Below, one piece after another: positions 51,221-63,663 of a stretch of DNA of 64,000 nucleotides (positions within the stretch are counted from its first letter, which is position 1; each line of letters begins with the position of its first letter). Both the position numbers and the translations under genes were made by a program. The stretch is from Burkholderiaceae bacterium (GTDB lineage Bacteria > Pseudomonadota > Gammaproteobacteria > Burkholderiales > Burkholderiaceae_E). A model generated the notes under the pieces. The model was not told where the DNA came from and did no database searches. It saw only the letters and a list, made by a program, of their open reading frames with translations. Where the stretch lies: contig JAJPES010000008.1 of NCBI GenBank assembly GCA_021166725.1, positions 1-64,000 on the forward strand. The letters run 5' to 3'.

Positions 51221-52178
51221 GCCGGCCTCCCGATCTTCAGGCTGGCCGAAGCGAGGATGCGCAGGCACAGCTGCTCGTAGGAGATGCCTACCGCGCGAGC
51301 GGCCATCGGCACCAGCGAGTGACCGGTCATGCCGGGCGAGGTGTTTACCTCGAGCAGGAAGGGCGCGTCGTCGCCGCGCCGGAGCATCACGTCGACACGG
51401 CCCCAGCCTTCGCAGGCGACCGCCCGGTAGGCGGCGATCGAAAGGGCGGCGATCGCCTCGGCGAGCTTCGCGTCGAGCGGCGCCGGGCACAGGTAGCGCG
51501 TGTCGTCGCTGAAATACTTGTTGTTGTAGTCGTAGTTGCCTTCGGGTGCGACGATCTCGATGATCGGCAGCGCCTGCGCATCGTCGCCGCTGCCCAGCAC
51601 TGCCACCGTCAGCTCGCGCCCGTCGACGAACTCCTCGCACAACACGTCGACGTCGTGCGCGCGTGCGGCGTCGAAGGCCGTTGCCGAAGCAGCGATCGAG
51701 GCGAGCTTCGTGAAGCCGATCGTCGACCCTTCGCGGCTGGGCTTGACCGCCATCGGCAGCCCGAGCCGCTGCGCCGCGTCGGCCACCTGCTGCGCGTTGC
51801 GGGCGAGCTCGAAGCCGGGCGTGCGCAGTCCGTGCGTCATCCAGATGCGCTTGGCGTAGATCTTGTCCATCGCGATCGCCGAGGCCATCACGCCGCTGCC
51901 GGTGTACGGGATGCCGAGCAGCTCGAGCGCGCCCTGCACGGTGCCGTCCTCGCCATAGCGACCGTGCAGCGCGACGAAGGCACGCGTGAAGCCGTCGCGC
52001 ACGAGATCGTCGAGCGGCCGCTGCGCCGGATCGAACGCGTGCGCATCGACGCCGCACGAACGCAACGCGTTCAGCACGCCCGTTCCGGACATCAGCGAGA
52101 CGTCGCGCTCGGACGAGCGCCCGCCGCACAGCACCGCCACCTTGCCCATCGCCTTCGGATCGATCGCCGTCGCTTCCA

Positions 52179-52179
<1 letters not shown>
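51217..52179 (-). CDS. ddl: D-alanine--D-alanine ligase
   Basis: A 320-residue ATP-grasp ligase making the D-Ala-D-Ala terminus. [66 protein letters not shown] and [36 protein letters not shown] cover substrate, ATP and Mg sites. DdlB-like by position within the dcw cluster. The ATG at 52179 overlaps the murC stop (TGATG); Met11 is an alternative start. Confidence 0.96.
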
Positions 52180-53569
<1,390 letters not shown>

Positions 53570-53573
<4 letters not shown>

Positions 53574-54652
53574 GCGCGCACGCCGCGCAGTCGCGCGGCC
53601 TCCTCGCAGACGTCGGCAACCTCGCGCGTCGCGCCGGGCCGCGCGAGCGAACGCGCGCGCACGGCCATCTGCGCCAGCGATTCGCGGTCGAGCGATGCCA
53701 GGCGCTGCGCGAGCGACGCGGCGTCGAGTTCGGCCTGCGGCACCAGCAGCGCCGCCTCGTTGCCGGAGAGAAAGCGCGCATTGCCCGTCTGGTGGTCGTC
53801 CACGGCATGCGGGAAGGGCACGAGCAGGCTCGCCACTCCGGCGGCGGCGATCTCGGCAACGGTCATCGCGCCCGCGCGGCAGACGACCAGGTCGGCCCAC
53901 TCGTAGGCACCCGCCATGTCGTCGACGAATTCGACGACGTGCGCGGCGATGCCGAGTTCGGCGTAACGCGCGTCGAGCGCTTCGCGCCGGTCGCGTCCAC
54001 TCTGATGCACGACCTGCGGACGCGCCGCCTCGGGCATCGCCGCGAGCGCCTGCGGGACGACGTCGTTCAGCGCCTGCGCGCCCAGGCTGCCACCGACGAC
54101 GAGCAGGCGCAGCGGCCCGCTGCGCTGCGCGTAGCGCTCGCGCGGATCGTCGTCGCGGATCATCGCGGCGCGCAGCGGATTGCCGCAGCAGCGCGCGCCG
54201 GGCAGCGTGCCGGGAAAGGCCTCGAGCACGCGATCGGCCAGGCGCGCGAGCAGCCGGTTCGTCAGCCCGGCAACCGAGTTCTGCTCGTGCACGACGAGCG
54301 GACGATTCAGCAGCGAGGCCATCATTCCGCCGGGGAACGCCACGTAGCCGCCCATGCCGAGAACGACCGCCGGCTGCGTGGTGCGCAATGCGCGCACGCT
54401 CTGCGCGAACGCGCGCAGCAGCGTCAGCGGCAACAGCAGCCGCGTAACCAGCCCCTTGCCGCGCACGCCGCCGACGCGCACCCACTGCATCGGGATGCCG
54501 TGCTTCGGCACGAGCGTCGCCTCCATGCCGGCCGGATTGCCCAGCCAGACGACGCTCCAGTTGCGCGCGCGCATCTCGGCGGCGACGGCGAGGCCCGGCA
54601 TCACGTGGCCGCCGGTGCCGCCGGCCATGATGAGGATGGTTCGCCCGGTCAT
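53570..54652 (-). CDS. murG: UDP-GlcNAc--lipid I N-acetylglucosaminyltransferase
   Basis: A 360-residue peripheral membrane GT28 enzyme that turns lipid I into lipid [21 protein letters not shown] is the N-terminal Gly loop, [14 protein letters not shown] the second, [16 protein letters not shown] the third, and [37 protein letters not shown] the UDP-GlcNAc site. Overlaps ftsW and murC by 4 nt each. Confidence 0.97.
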
Positions 54653-55902
54653 CCGAGCCCCCTCATCAGCTTCCTGTTCTCAAAGTCGACTCGAAGCAGG
54701 ATCGCGACGGCGACGCAGTTCACGAGGATGCCGCTGCCGCCGTAGCTCATCAGCGGCAGCGTCAGGCCCTTGGTGGGCAGCAGGCCGGTGTTCACGCCCA
54801 TGTTGATGAAGGCCTGCACGCCGATCCACAGGCCGATGCCCTTGGCGACGAGGCCGGCGAAGGTGCGCTCGAGCTTGATCGACTGCCGGCCGATCTCGAA
54901 GGCACGCCTGGTGAACCAGAAGAACAGCACCACGATGGTGAGCACGCCCACCAGGCCCAGTTCCTCGCCGATCACCGCCAGCAGGAAGTCGGTATGCGCC
55001 TCGGGCAGGTAGTGCAGCTTCTCGACCGACGCGCCGAGCCCGACGCCGAACAGTTCGCCGCGGCCGAAGGCGATCAGCGAATGCGACAACTGGTAGCCCT
55101 TGCCGAGCGCGTTGGCCGCGTCGAAGGGATCGAGATACGCGAAGATCCGCTCGCGCCTCCACGGCGACAGCCAGATCAGCAACGAGAACGTCGTCGCCGC
55201 GATGACGACGAGCGAGGCGAACAGCCGACCGTTCACGCCGCCGAGGAACAGCAGGCCCATCGCCACCGCGGCGATGACGATGAAGGCGCCCAGGTCCGGT
55301 TCGAGCAGCAGCAGCAGCCCGACCAGCGCGACGGCCGCGCCCATCGGCAGGAAGCCCTTGCGCACGTTCTGCATCGAGTCCTGCTTGCGCACCGTGAAGT
55401 CGGCCGCGTACAGCACGACGAACAGCTTCATCAGCTCCGACGGCTGCAGGTTCAGCACGTACAGCGACAGCCAGCGGCGCGCGCCGTACACCTCCTTGCC
55501 GACGCCGGGAATCAGCACGACGACGAGCAGCACGAGTCCGAGCAGGAACAGCCATTTCGCCGACTCGTGCAGGCGCGCGATCGGCACGGAGAACGTGGCG
55601 AGCGCCGCGACCAGGCCGACGACGAGCGCGAAGGCGTGACGCACCAGGAAGTGGGTGGACGAGTAGCTGGCGAATCGGTTCGAATCGGGCAGCGCGATCG
55701 ACGCCGAATACACCATCACCAGGCCGGTCAGCAGCAGCACGCCGACCACCCACAGCAGCGCCGGATCGACGACGTGCGCGGCGTAGGCCGCGCGCGATGG
55801 CGTTGCACGCACCGCTCGGCGCCGCTCGAAGCGCACCTCTGCGCCGTCCGAAACGGCAGCGCGCGCGACGCGCATCCGACCCGGCAGGCGCAGGCTCAGC
55901 AC
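54649..55902 (-). CDS. ftsW: SEDS peptidoglycan polymerase FtsW
   Basis: A 417-residue protein with ten predicted helices after a 45-residue basic cytoplasmic N-terminus. [72 protein letters not shown] and [19 protein letters not shown] are SEDS hallmarks including the catalytic Asp loop. It polymerises lipid II together with FtsI at the septum. Overlaps murD by 7 nt; Met at codon 10 is an alternative start. Confidence 0.96.
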   Translation of the reverse strand: MLSLRLPGRMRVARAAVSDGAEVRFERRRAVRATPSRAAYAAHVVDPALLWVVGVLLLTGLVMVYSASIALPDSNRFASYSSTHFLVRHAFALVVGLVAALATFSVPIARLHESAKWLFLLGLVLLVVVLIPGVGKEVYGARRWLSLYVLNLQPSELMKLFVVLYAADFTVRKQDSMQNVRKGFLPMGAAVALVGLLLLLEPDLGAFIVIAAVAMGLLFLGGVNGRLFASLVVIAATTFSLLIWLSPWRRERIFAYLDPFDAANALGKGYQLSHSLIAFGRGELFGVGLGASVEKLHYLPEAHTDFLLAVIGEELGLVGVLTIVVLFFWFTRRAFEIGRQSIKLERTFAGLVAKGIGLWIGVQAFINMGVNTGLLPTKGLTLPLMSYGGSGILVNCVAVAILLRVDFENRKLMRGLG

Positions 55903-57491
55903 GGCGACTCCCCGTCGCGGTGCGCAGCGTCGCCGGAGTCGGGCGCCGACGTGGACTGCGACGCCGACCTCGATGCCTCTCCGGTCGGCTCGAGCGCGCG
56001 TACCGCATGCACGAAGCAGCGACCGCGGTGCTCGTAGTTGCGGAACATGTCGAGGCTCGCGCAGGCGGGCGACAGCAGCACCGCCTCGCCGGCCACCGCA
56101 TCGGCGCTCGCCCGCTGCACGGCCTCGTCGAGCGACCCGCAGCGCACGATCGGCACGCCGGCGGGCTCGAGCGCCTGCTGCAGGCGCGCGGCGTCCATGC
56201 CGATCAGGTAGACGCCGGCGGCATGGGCACGCACCGGTTCGACCAGCGCCGAGAAATCCTGCCCCTTGCCGTCGCCGCCGGCGATCAGCCGGCAGCGCCG
56301 GCCGAGGCCGCGCAGCGCGGCGACGGTGGCGCCGACGTTCGTTCCCTTGCTGTCATCGTAGTACTCGACGCCGACGATCGTCGCGACCAGCTGGCAGCGA
56401 TGCGGCTCACCGGCATACGAGCGCAGCCCGTGGAGCATCTTCGCCATCGGTACGCCGATCGCGTCGCACAGTGCGAGCGCTGCCAGCGCGTTCAGATGGT
56501 TGTGCGCGCCGCGAATACGCAGCGCGTCGGCGGGCATCAGCCGGCGCACGTGAAAGCCGGCGGGCGCACGGCGACGACGCGACGCTGCGCCGGCCGCCGG
56601 ATCGTCCTCCGCCTGCGCGTGCGCGAGCCAGTCGATGCCGTGCTCGCGCACGATGCCGAATTCGCCGGCGGCGGTGGGCGCATCGGCGCCGAAGGAAACG
56701 AGCCGCAGTGCAGCGCCGGGCGACGACGGCGCGCTGCGCGCGTCGCCGCGGTCGAACACGGCGAGACCGGCATGTGCGTAGATGCGCTGCTTCGCGTCGA
56801 CGTAGCTTTGCATCGACGCGTGCCAGTCGAGATGGTCCTCGTCCACGTTGACGATCGCCGCAGCGTCGGGCGCGAAGCTGCGCGCGAGCGCCAGCTGGAA
56901 GCTGGACAGTTCGAGCACCCAGGCGGCCGGCAGCCGATCGGCGTCGAGCGCCTCGCGCAAGGCATCGAGCATCGGCGGGCGGATGTTGCCGGCGCTCGCC
57001 GCGTCGATGCCCGCCTCACGGCACAGGTGCGCGGCGAGCGCGGTCGTCGTCGTCTTCCCGTTGGTGCCGGTGATCGCGATCACCTGCGGCGCATAGCCGT
57101 TCTCGCGCAGGTCGGCGAGCGCCTGCGCGAACAGCTCGAGCTCGCCGGCCACCGCGATGCCGCGCGCGACCGCTCGGGCATGGAACTGCGCGGAGTCGCC
57201 CTTCTCGATCGACAGCCCGGGGCTCCAGGCGACGAGGTCGACACCGTCGAGCCAGTCGTCGGACCACGGCGCCGCGTCGACGTAGCGCAGGCCGGGAATC
57301 GCGTCGCGCAGCGCCGGCCAGGCGGGCAGATCGGCGCCGTCGGCGCTGCGCGTGTCCGCCACGCGCACGTGCGCGCCCTGCCGCGCCAGCCAGCGTGCCA
57401 TCGCAGCGCCCGAAGCGCCCAGGCCGACGACGAGCGCCGTGCGTCCGGCGACGTCGAACAGTCCGGGTTGCGGCGGCGTGCGTTCGGTCAT
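55896..57491 (-). CDS. murD: UDP-N-acetylmuramoylalanine--D-glutamate ligase
   Basis: A 531-residue Mur ligase, longer than E. coli MurD (about 440). The start [40 protein letters not shown] overlaps the mraY stop (TGATG). [29 protein letters not shown] and [17 protein letters not shown] are diagnostic. Extra length comes from an insert of about 30 residues ([25 protein letters not shown]) in the central domain and a Ser/Ala/Asp-rich tail ([21 protein letters not shown]). Confidence 0.95.
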   Translation of the reverse strand: MTERTPPQPGLFDVAGRTALVVGLGASGAAMARWLARQGAHVRVADTRSADGADLPAWPALRDAIPGLRYVDAAPWSDDWLDGVDLVAWSPGLSIEKGDSAQFHARAVARGIAVAGELELFAQALADLRENGYAPQVIAITGTNGKTTTTALAAHLCREAGIDAASAGNIRPPMLDALREALDADRLPAAWVLELSSFQLALARSFAPDAAAIVNVDEDHLDWHASMQSYVDAKQRIYAHAGLAVFDRGDARSAPSSPGAALRLVSFGADAPTAAGEFGIVREHGIDWLAHAQAEDDPAAGAASRRRRAPAGFHVRRLMPADALRIRGAHNHLNALAALALCDAIGVPMAKMLHGLRSYAGEPHRCQLVATIVGVEYYDDSKGTNVGATVAALRGLGRRCRLIAGGDGKGQDFSALVEPVRAHAAGVYLIGMDAARLQQALEPAGVPIVRCGSLDEAVQRASADAVAGEAVLLSPACASLDMFRNYEHRGRCFVHAVRALEPTGEASRSASQSTSAPDSGDAAHRDGESPC

Positions 57492-58657
57492 CAACGCAGC
57501 TTCAACGTGGACAGGCCGAACAGCACCAGCATCATCGTGACGATCCAGAACCGCACGACGACCTGGCTCTCCTTGATGCCGCCCACCTCGAAGTGGTGAT
57601 GCAGCGGCGCCATGCGCAGGATGCGACGCCCTTCGCCATAGCGACGCTTCGTGTACTTGAAGTACCCGACCTGCAGCATCACCGACAGCGTCTCGGCGAC
57701 GAAGACGCCGCCCATGATGAACAGCACGATTTCCTGGCGGACGATCACCGCCACCGTGCCGAGTGCGGCGCCGAGCGCCAGCGCGCCCACGTCGCCCATG
57801 AAGACCTGCGCGGGGTATGCGTTGTACCAGAGGAAGCCCAGTCCCGCGCCGGCGATCGCCGCGCAGAACACGGTGAGTTCGCCGGCGCCCGGGATGTGCG
57901 GAATCAGCAGGTACTTCGCGAACACCGCGTTTCCGGTCACGTAGGCGAACAGCCCGAGCGCCGAGCCGACCATCACCGACGGCATGATCGCCAGCCCGTC
58001 GGCGCCGTCGGTGAGGTTCACGGCGTTGCTCGAGCCGACGATGACGAACCAGGTGAGGACGATGAATCCGTAGACGCCGAGCGGATACGCGACGTTCTTG
58101 AAGAAGGGAACGATCAGGTCGGCGCGCGCCGGCAGGTCGGTGAAGCCGTGCGAGACCCAGTCGACGAACAGCGCGAAGGCGTCGGCGTTCGACTGCGCCG
58201 GCACCGAGAACGCGAGGTACACCGAAGCGACGATGCCGATCAGCGATTGCCAGAAAAGCTTCTGCCGGGCCGACATGCCGCGTGGATTCCGATGCACGAT
58301 CTTGCGGTAGTCGTCGATCCAGCCGATCCAGCCGAAGCCGAGCGTGACGATCAGCACGATCCAGACGAAGCGGTTCGACAGGTCGCCCCACAGCAGCGTC
58401 GCCGCGGCCACCGAGATCAGGATCAGCGCGCCGCCCATCGTCGGCGTGCCGGATTTCGTCAGGTGCGTGCGGGGGCCGTCGCTGCGCACCGCCTGCCCGA
58501 TCTTCATCCCGGCGAGCTTGCGGATCAGCGAGGGGCCGAAGATCAGTCCGATCGCCAGCGCGGTCAGTGCCGCCAGCACCGCACGCAGCGTGATGTAGCC
58601 GAACACGGCGAACGCGCGCGTGTCCTTTGCCAGCCACTGGGTGAGTTCGAGCAGCAT
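57491..58657 (-). CDS. mraY: Phospho-N-acetylmuramoyl-pentapeptide transferase
   Basis: A 388-residue, ten-helix membrane enzyme making lipid I on undecaprenyl phosphate. [25 protein letters not shown] (Asp pair), [14 protein letters not shown] and [15 protein letters not shown] plus APLHHHFE near the end are the MraY signatures with all catalytic Asp/His residues. The ATG at 58657 is 2 nt after murF. Confidence 0.97.
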   Translation of the reverse strand: MLLELTQWLAKDTRAFAVFGYITLRAVLAALTALAIGLIFGPSLIRKLAGMKIGQAVRSDGPRTHLTKSGTPTMGGALILISVAAATLLWGDLSNRFVWIVLIVTLGFGWIGWIDDYRKIVHRNPRGMSARQKLFWQSLIGIVASVYLAFSVPAQSNADAFALFVDWVSHGFTDLPARADLIVPFFKNVAYPLGVYGFIVLTWFVIVGSSNAVNLTDGADGLAIMPSVMVGSALGLFAYVTGNAVFAKYLLIPHIPGAGELTVFCAAIAGAGLGFLWYNAYPAQVFMGDVGALALGAALGTVAVIVRQEIVLFIMGGVFVAETLSVMLQVGYFKYTKRRYGEGRRILRMAPLHHHFEVGGIKESQVVVRFWIVTMMLVLFGLSTLKLR

Positions 58658-58659
58658 CG

Positions 58660-60027
58660 TCAGGCGGCCACCGGCGCTTGCGCGAGCGCAGCGACGACGC
58701 GTTCCATCCGCATGAAGCGCGAACCCTTGACGAGCACCGTCGCGTCGTCGCCGGCGAGCGCGGCCGCGCTCGCGACCAGAGAGTCGACGTCGGCGTGGTG
58801 CGCGGCGCCCGTGCCGAAGGCATCGACTGCCGCGGCGCTGGCCGCGCCGATCGCGAGCAGCCGATCGATGCCGCGCTCGCGCGCATACGCGCCGACTTCG
58901 CGGTGGAACTCGGGGCCGCGCTCGCCGACCTCGCCCATGTCGCCGAGGACGAGAATGCGCAGTCCCGCGCACTGCGCGAGAACGTCTATCGCGGCGCGCA
59001 CCGAATCGGGGTTGGCGTTGTACGTGTCGTCGATCAGCGCCGCGCCCGAGGCCGCGCGGCGGCGCACGAGGCGTCCGGGCGGCGGTGCGAAACTCGCGAG
59101 ACCGAGTGCGATGGTCGCGGCATCGATGCCCAGCGCGTGCGCGCAGGCAGCGGCAGCCAGCGCGTTGCGTACGTTGTGCAACCCTTCGACCGGCAGCCGC
59201 ACCACGGCACGCGCAGCGCCCACCTTCATCTCGAACCGCGCGGACTCGGCGTTCGCGGCCGCGGCGACCTCGAAGCGCTGCAACGCGTCATCGAGGCCGA
59301 ATTCGACCCGGCGCCGCGACCCGGCAAGCGTTCGCCACAGCGGCGCCTGCGCATCGTCGGCCGGAAAGACCGCGACGCCGTGGTCGGACAACGCGCCGAT
59401 CGAAGCGCCGTTCTCGCGTGCAGAGCCTTCGGTGCCATCGAGAAACTCCTGGTGTTCGCGTTGTGCGTTGTTGACCAGCGCGACGTCGGGCCGCGCCACC
59501 CGCGCCAGCCAAGCGATCTCGCCGGGGTGGTTGGTACCGAGTTCGATCGCCGCAGCGCGGTGCTGCGCGCGCAGGCGCAACAGCGTCAGCGGAACGCCGA
59601 CGTCGTTGTTCAGGTTGCCCTGCGTCGCCAGGCGCGCGTCGGCGCCGAACGCCTGCGCGAGCACCGCCGAGAGCATCTCCTTGACCGTCGTCTTGCCGTT
59701 CGCGCCGGCAACGGTGACGACGCGCGTCGGCAGGCGCGAGCGCCAGCCGCGCGCGATCTCGCCCAGCGCGCGGCGCGTATCCGCGACGCGAATGGCCGGC
59801 GCGCGGATTCCTTCGACCCAGCGATCGAAGACCACCGCCGCCGCGCCGCGCTGCTGCGCCGACGCGATGAACTCGTGCGCATCGAAGCGTTCACCGCGCA
59901 GCGCGACGAACAGTTCGCCCGCAGCGATCGAGCGCGTGTCGGTGCACACGCCGCTCATGCGCACCGACGGATCGCCGTACAGGCATGCGCCGGAGAGCCA
60001 GCCGAAGGCTTCGCGCAGCTCGAGCAT
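58660..60027 (-). CDS. murF: UDP-MurNAc-tripeptide--D-Ala-D-Ala ligase
   Basis: A 455-residue Mur ligase. [10 protein letters not shown]-like [25 protein letters not shown] is the uridine domain; [21 protein letters not shown] the ATP loop; [29 protein letters not shown] and [18 protein letters not shown] are MurF-specific. Completes the pentapeptide. Overlaps murE by one base. Confidence 0.96.
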   Translation of the reverse strand: MLELREAFGWLSGACLYGDPSVRMSGVCTDTRSIAAGELFVALRGERFDAHEFIASAQQRGAAAVVFDRWVEGIRAPAIRVADTRRALGEIARGWRSRLPTRVVTVAGANGKTTVKEMLSAVLAQAFGADARLATQGNLNNDVGVPLTLLRLRAQHRAAAIELGTNHPGEIAWLARVARPDVALVNNAQREHQEFLDGTEGSARENGASIGALSDHGVAVFPADDAQAPLWRTLAGSRRRVEFGLDDALQRFEVAAAANAESARFEMKVGAARAVVRLPVEGLHNVRNALAAAACAHALGIDAATIALGLASFAPPPGRLVRRRAASGAALIDDTYNANPDSVRAAIDVLAQCAGLRILVLGDMGEVGERGPEFHREVGAYARERGIDRLLAIGAASAAAVDAFGTGAAHHADVDSLVASAAALAGDDATVLVKGSRFMRMERVVAALAQAPVAA

Positions 60028-61574
60028 CAGTCGTCCGCCTGCGGCAGTCCGAGCCACCGACGTGCGACCGCCAGGTCGGAGAACGGCAGCCGCTCGTCGC
60101 CGATTTCCTGCCAGGTCTCGTGCCCCTTGCCGGCGATCAGCACGACGTCGTCGGGCGCCGCGAGCTCCAGCACCTTGCGGATCGCCTGCTCGCGATCGAG
60201 TTCGGTAAGCCGCGGCTCGTGCGTGAAGCCGGCGCGGATGTCCGAGACGATGCGAAAGGGCGTCTCGCTGCGCGGGTTGTCGCTGGTGACGACGACGTGA
60301 TCCGCGTAGCGCTCGACCACCATCCCCATCAGCGGACGCTTGCCCGGGTCGCGATCGCCGCCGGCGCCGAACACGCACCACAGCGCACCGCGTCGAGTCT
60401 CGGCCAGCGGGCGCAGCGCATGCAGCACGTTCATCAACGCGTCCGGCGTGTGCGCGTAATCGACGACGACGAGCGGACGCCCGTCGGCGGCGATGCGCTG
60501 CATGCGGCCGGGAATCGCCCGCAGCTGCTCGAGCCGCTGGATCGCTTCGCCGAAGGGCATGCCGTGCATCAGCCAGACGCCGGCCGCGGCCAGCGCATTG
60601 ACGACGTTGAACTGGCCGATCGTCTGCAGACGGATCTCGGCGCGGCCGTAGTCGCCGCCGATCGACACCTGCGAGCCGCTGGCATGCTCGACGATGCGAA
60701 AGGCGGAGAGCTTCTTCTTCGCGCGCCAGCCGTGCTCGCCGGGGAGATGGCCGAAGGCGAGCGAGGCGATTTCCGGCGACAGCGGGTCGAGCACCCGCGG
60801 CGCGATCGGGTCGTCGCCGTTGACCAGCGCCTGTTGCAGTCCCGGCCACGAGAAGAGCCGCAGCTTCGCCGCCAGGTACGCTTCTTCGGTGCCGTGGTAG
60901 TCGAGGTGATCGCGGGTGAAGTTGGTCAACACCGCGGTTTCCACGGGCAGCCCGTTCAGGCGCCCCTGGTCGATGCCGATCGACGAAGCCTCCATCGCCA
61001 CCACTTCGGCACCGGCGTCCGCGAACGAGGCGAGCATGCGTTGCAGGCCGGCGGCGTCCGGCGTCGTCAGGCCGAAACTGCGCAACCGCGGCGTACCGTC
61101 GGCGTCGACGATGCCGCTGCCGAGGGTGCCGATCACGGCGCAGCGCTTGCCGGCAGCCGAGAAGCCGCTGGCCATCCACTGCGTGGACGTCGTCTTGCCG
61201 TTCGTTCCGGTGACGGCGACGACGCGAAGGCGCCGCCCCGGATGTCCGTAGTACTGCGCGGCGATCGGCCCGGCGAGATCGCGCAGGCCGTCGACCGCGC
61301 GCATCGGCGGGGCCGCCGAGGATTCGTCGCGCAGCGCGAAGGCTTCGGCCCCGCGCGCTTCGTACAGCACGGCGGCTGCGCCGGCCGCGCGCGCCGCATC
61401 GACGAAGCTGCGTCCGTCGCTGTGCGCGCCGGGCCAGGCGAGGAAGACGTCGCCGGCTCGCAGCGCACGACTGTCGGAGACGAGTGCGGCACCCGGGGCC
61501 AGCGCCGAACGCAGCCAGTCGCCCAGCGGCGCGGCGCGTTCGAACTCGTCGCCCGCAGCTGCAGGCTTCGTCAC
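60027..61574 (-). CDS. murE: UDP-MurNAc-dipeptide--meso-diaminopimelate ligase
   Basis: A 515-residue Mur ligase; GTG at 61574 overlaps the ftsI stop (GTGA). [48 protein letters not shown] and VVVDYAHTPDAL are conserved. TSDNPRSETPF contains the DNPR motif characteristic of the meso-DAP-adding type, in contrast to the Lys-adding enzyme. So the peptidoglycan is of the usual Gram-negative type. Confidence 0.96.
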   Translation of the reverse strand: MTKPAAAGDEFERAAPLGDWLRSALAPGAALVSDSRALRAGDVFLAWPGAHSDGRSFVDAARAAGAAAVLYEARGAEAFALRDESSAAPPMRAVDGLRDLAGPIAAQYYGHPGRRLRVVAVTGTNGKTTSTQWMASGFSAAGKRCAVIGTLGSGIVDADGTPRLRSFGLTTPDAAGLQRMLASFADAGAEVVAMEASSIGIDQGRLNGLPVETAVLTNFTRDHLDYHGTEEAYLAAKLRLFSWPGLQQALVNGDDPIAPRVLDPLSPEIASLAFGHLPGEHGWRAKKKLSAFRIVEHASGSQVSIGGDYGRAEIRLQTIGQFNVVNALAAAGVWLMHGMPFGEAIQRLEQLRAIPGRMQRIAADGRPLVVVDYAHTPDALMNVLHALRPLAETRRGALWCVFGAGGDRDPGKRPLMGMVVERYADHVVVTSDNPRSETPFRIVSDIRAGFTHEPRLTELDREQAIRKVLELAAPDDVVLIAGKGHETWQEIGDERLPFSDLAVARRWLGLPQADD

Positions 61575-63331
61575 AACGCTGCCCCCGCCCGATGTGCAGC
61601 GGTCGTCGCGGGGATCTCCAGCTTCACGACAGTGGAGTCGGGCGGAACGCGCAACGTACGCAGCGTATCTCCCGCGATGCGCGAGAACACCGGCGCCGCC
61701 ACGACTCCGCCGTAGTACTTGCCGTCGGTCGGCTCGTCGATCATCACTGCGACGATCACGCGCGGATCCGACACCGGCGCGAAGCCGACGAACGAGGCGA
61801 TGTACTTGTTCACGTACTGCCGGCCGTCGCGCTTGTGCGCGGTGCCGGTCTTGCCGGCCACGCGGTACCCGGAGATCTGTGCCTGCGGCGCGGTGCCGCC
61901 CGGACCGGCGGCGAGCTCGAGCATGTGGCGTACCGCGCGCGCCGTCTGCGGCGACACGATGCGCTCGCCCTCGACCGCGTCGTCGTGCTTGAACATCGAC
62001 ACCGGCAGCAGTTCGCCGTCGGTGGCGAACACCGTGTAGGCGCGCGCGAGTTGCAGCAGCGAAACCGACAGCCCGTAGCCGTACGACATCGTCGCCTGCT
62101 CGATCGGCTTCCAGCTGCGATACGGGCGCAGGCGACCGGCCACCGCGCCCGGGAAGCCGATGCGCGGCGCCTGCCCGAGGCCGACCGACGAAAACATCTC
62201 CCACATCTTTTCGGCCGGCATCGCCAGCGCCATCTTCGCCGTGCCGACGTTCGACGACTTCTGCACGATCTGCTCGATCGTCAGCGGACCGTGCGGATGC
62301 GCGTCGCCGATCGTCGCGCGTCCGATCGTCAGGCGCCCGGGCGCGGTCTGGATCACCGTGTCGGGACGCACCTGGCCGAGTTCGAGCGCGAGCGCCGCGG
62401 TGAACGGCTTCATCGTCGACCCCGGCTCGAAGGTATCGGTGATTGCGCGGTTGCGCAGTTGCGCGCCGGTGAGCTGCCCGCGTTCGTTGGGGTTGTAGGT
62501 GGGCCAGTTGGCCAGCGCCAGGATCTCGCCGGTGTGCACGTCGAGCACCACCGCGGCGCCGGCCTTTGCCTTGTGCTCGTGGATGGCATCGCGCAGCGCG
62601 TCGAAGGCGAGGAACTGGATCGTGCTGTCGATCGACAGCGCCAGATCGCGCCCGTTGTGCGGCTCGCGCACCGCCTCGACATTCTCGACCACGCGGCCGT
62701 AGCGATCGCGGATCACGCGCCGGCTGCCCGACTTGCCGGCGAGATCGGGATTCTTCGCGAGTTCGACGCCTTCCTGGCCGATGTCCTCCACGTTGGTGAA
62801 TCCGACGACGTGCGCGATCGTCTCGCCCTGCGGGTAGTGGCGTTTGTACTCGCGCTGCTGGTGAACGCCCGCGATGCGCAGCGCCGCCACGCGCTCGGCG
62901 ACGTCGGCATCGACCTGGCGCTTCAGATAGACGAAACTGCGGTCGGCCGCCTGTGCGAGACGCCGGCGCAGGTCGCGCTCGCTCGCGCCCAGCAGCTTCG
63001 CGAGTTCGGTGAACTGCTGCGGCGTAGCGTCCACCTGCTCGGGAATCGCCCACACCGCACGGGCCGGCAGGCTCGAGGCGAGCACGACGCCGTTGCGATC
63101 GAAGATCTTGCCGCGCGAGGCCGGCAGTTCGATGGTGCGACCGTAGCGCAGTTCGCCCTGCTGTTGCAGGTAGCCCGGCGAGAAGACCTGCAGCCAGACG
63201 GTGCGCGCGGCGAGCGCCACGAACGCCACCGCGACGAACAGCATCACGAGCTGCGAGCGATACGCGGGCAAGCGCACCTGCAGCAACGGGTTCGACGCGA
63301 TCGGCACGTTGCGGCGAGTCCTGCGCGTCAT
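61571..63331 (-). CDS. ftsI: Septal transpeptidase FtsI (PBP3)
   Basis: A 586-residue class B penicillin-binding protein. The start MTRRTRRNVPIASNPLLQVRLP at 63331 gives a basic N-terminus and one helix (LVMLFVAVAFVALAARTVWLQ). The pedestal domain has RGKIFDRNGVVLA. Transpeptidase motifs: S305-TMK, S359-S-N and K494-TG. Crosslinks septal peptidoglycan with FtsW. Overlaps ftsL and murE. Confidence 0.97.
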   Translation of the reverse strand: MTRRTRRNVPIASNPLLQVRLPAYRSQLVMLFVAVAFVALAARTVWLQVFSPGYLQQQGELRYGRTIELPASRGKIFDRNGVVLASSLPARAVWAIPEQVDATPQQFTELAKLLGASERDLRRRLAQAADRSFVYLKRQVDADVAERVAALRIAGVHQQREYKRHYPQGETIAHVVGFTNVEDIGQEGVELAKNPDLAGKSGSRRVIRDRYGRVVENVEAVREPHNGRDLALSIDSTIQFLAFDALRDAIHEHKAKAGAAVVLDVHTGEILALANWPTYNPNERGQLTGAQLRNRAITDTFEPGSTMKPFTAALALELGQVRPDTVIQTAPGRLTIGRATIGDAHPHGPLTIEQIVQKSSNVGTAKMALAMPAEKMWEMFSSVGLGQAPRIGFPGAVAGRLRPYRSWKPIEQATMSYGYGLSVSLLQLARAYTVFATDGELLPVSMFKHDDAVEGERIVSPQTARAVRHMLELAAGPGGTAPQAQISGYRVAGKTGTAHKRDGRQYVNKYIASFVGFAPVSDPRVIVAVMIDEPTDGKYYGGVVAAPVFSRIAGDTLRTLRVPPDSTVVKLEIPATTAAHRAGAAL

Positions 63332-63654
63332 CAGCGGGCTCCCGCAGCGCCGGCCGGCGTCGCCGAGCCGAGCCGCACGACGCGCTCCACCGGATCGACC
63401 ACCAGGTGAATCGTTCGCTGCGGCGAGATCGACTCCATCGACAACTCGCGACGCGCCTTCGTATCGATGCGCGAAGCCTTCGCCAGCACGGTCTGCTCGA
63501 TCTGCAGCTGGTCCCACTGCACCTCGAGGCGCGACGCCTGCGCATGCGCCTGCTCGACGTCGCCGAAGAGCTTGCGCGCGCGATCCTGCGAGCTCACCAG
63601 GGCGAGCGCGCAGATCACGAGCAGGAAGGCGAGCACGAGGTTGAGCCGGAGCAT
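63331..63654 (-). CDS. ftsL: Cell division protein FtsL
   Basis: A 107-residue bitopic protein: helix LRLNLVLAFLLVICALALVSS, then a periplasmic coiled coil (ARKLFGDVEQAHAQASRLEVQWDQLQIEQTVLAKASRIDTKARRELSM), the FtsL pattern with the LEVQWxQLxxEQ core typical of betaproteobacteria. Forms FtsQLB. The ATG follows the rsmH stop by 9 nt. Confidence 0.93.
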   Translation of the reverse strand: MLRLNLVLAFLLVICALALVSSQDRARKLFGDVEQAHAQASRLEVQWDQLQIEQTVLAKASRIDTKARRELSMESISPQRTIHLVVDPVERVVRLGSATPAGAAGAR

Positions 63655-63663
63655 CGCTCTACC

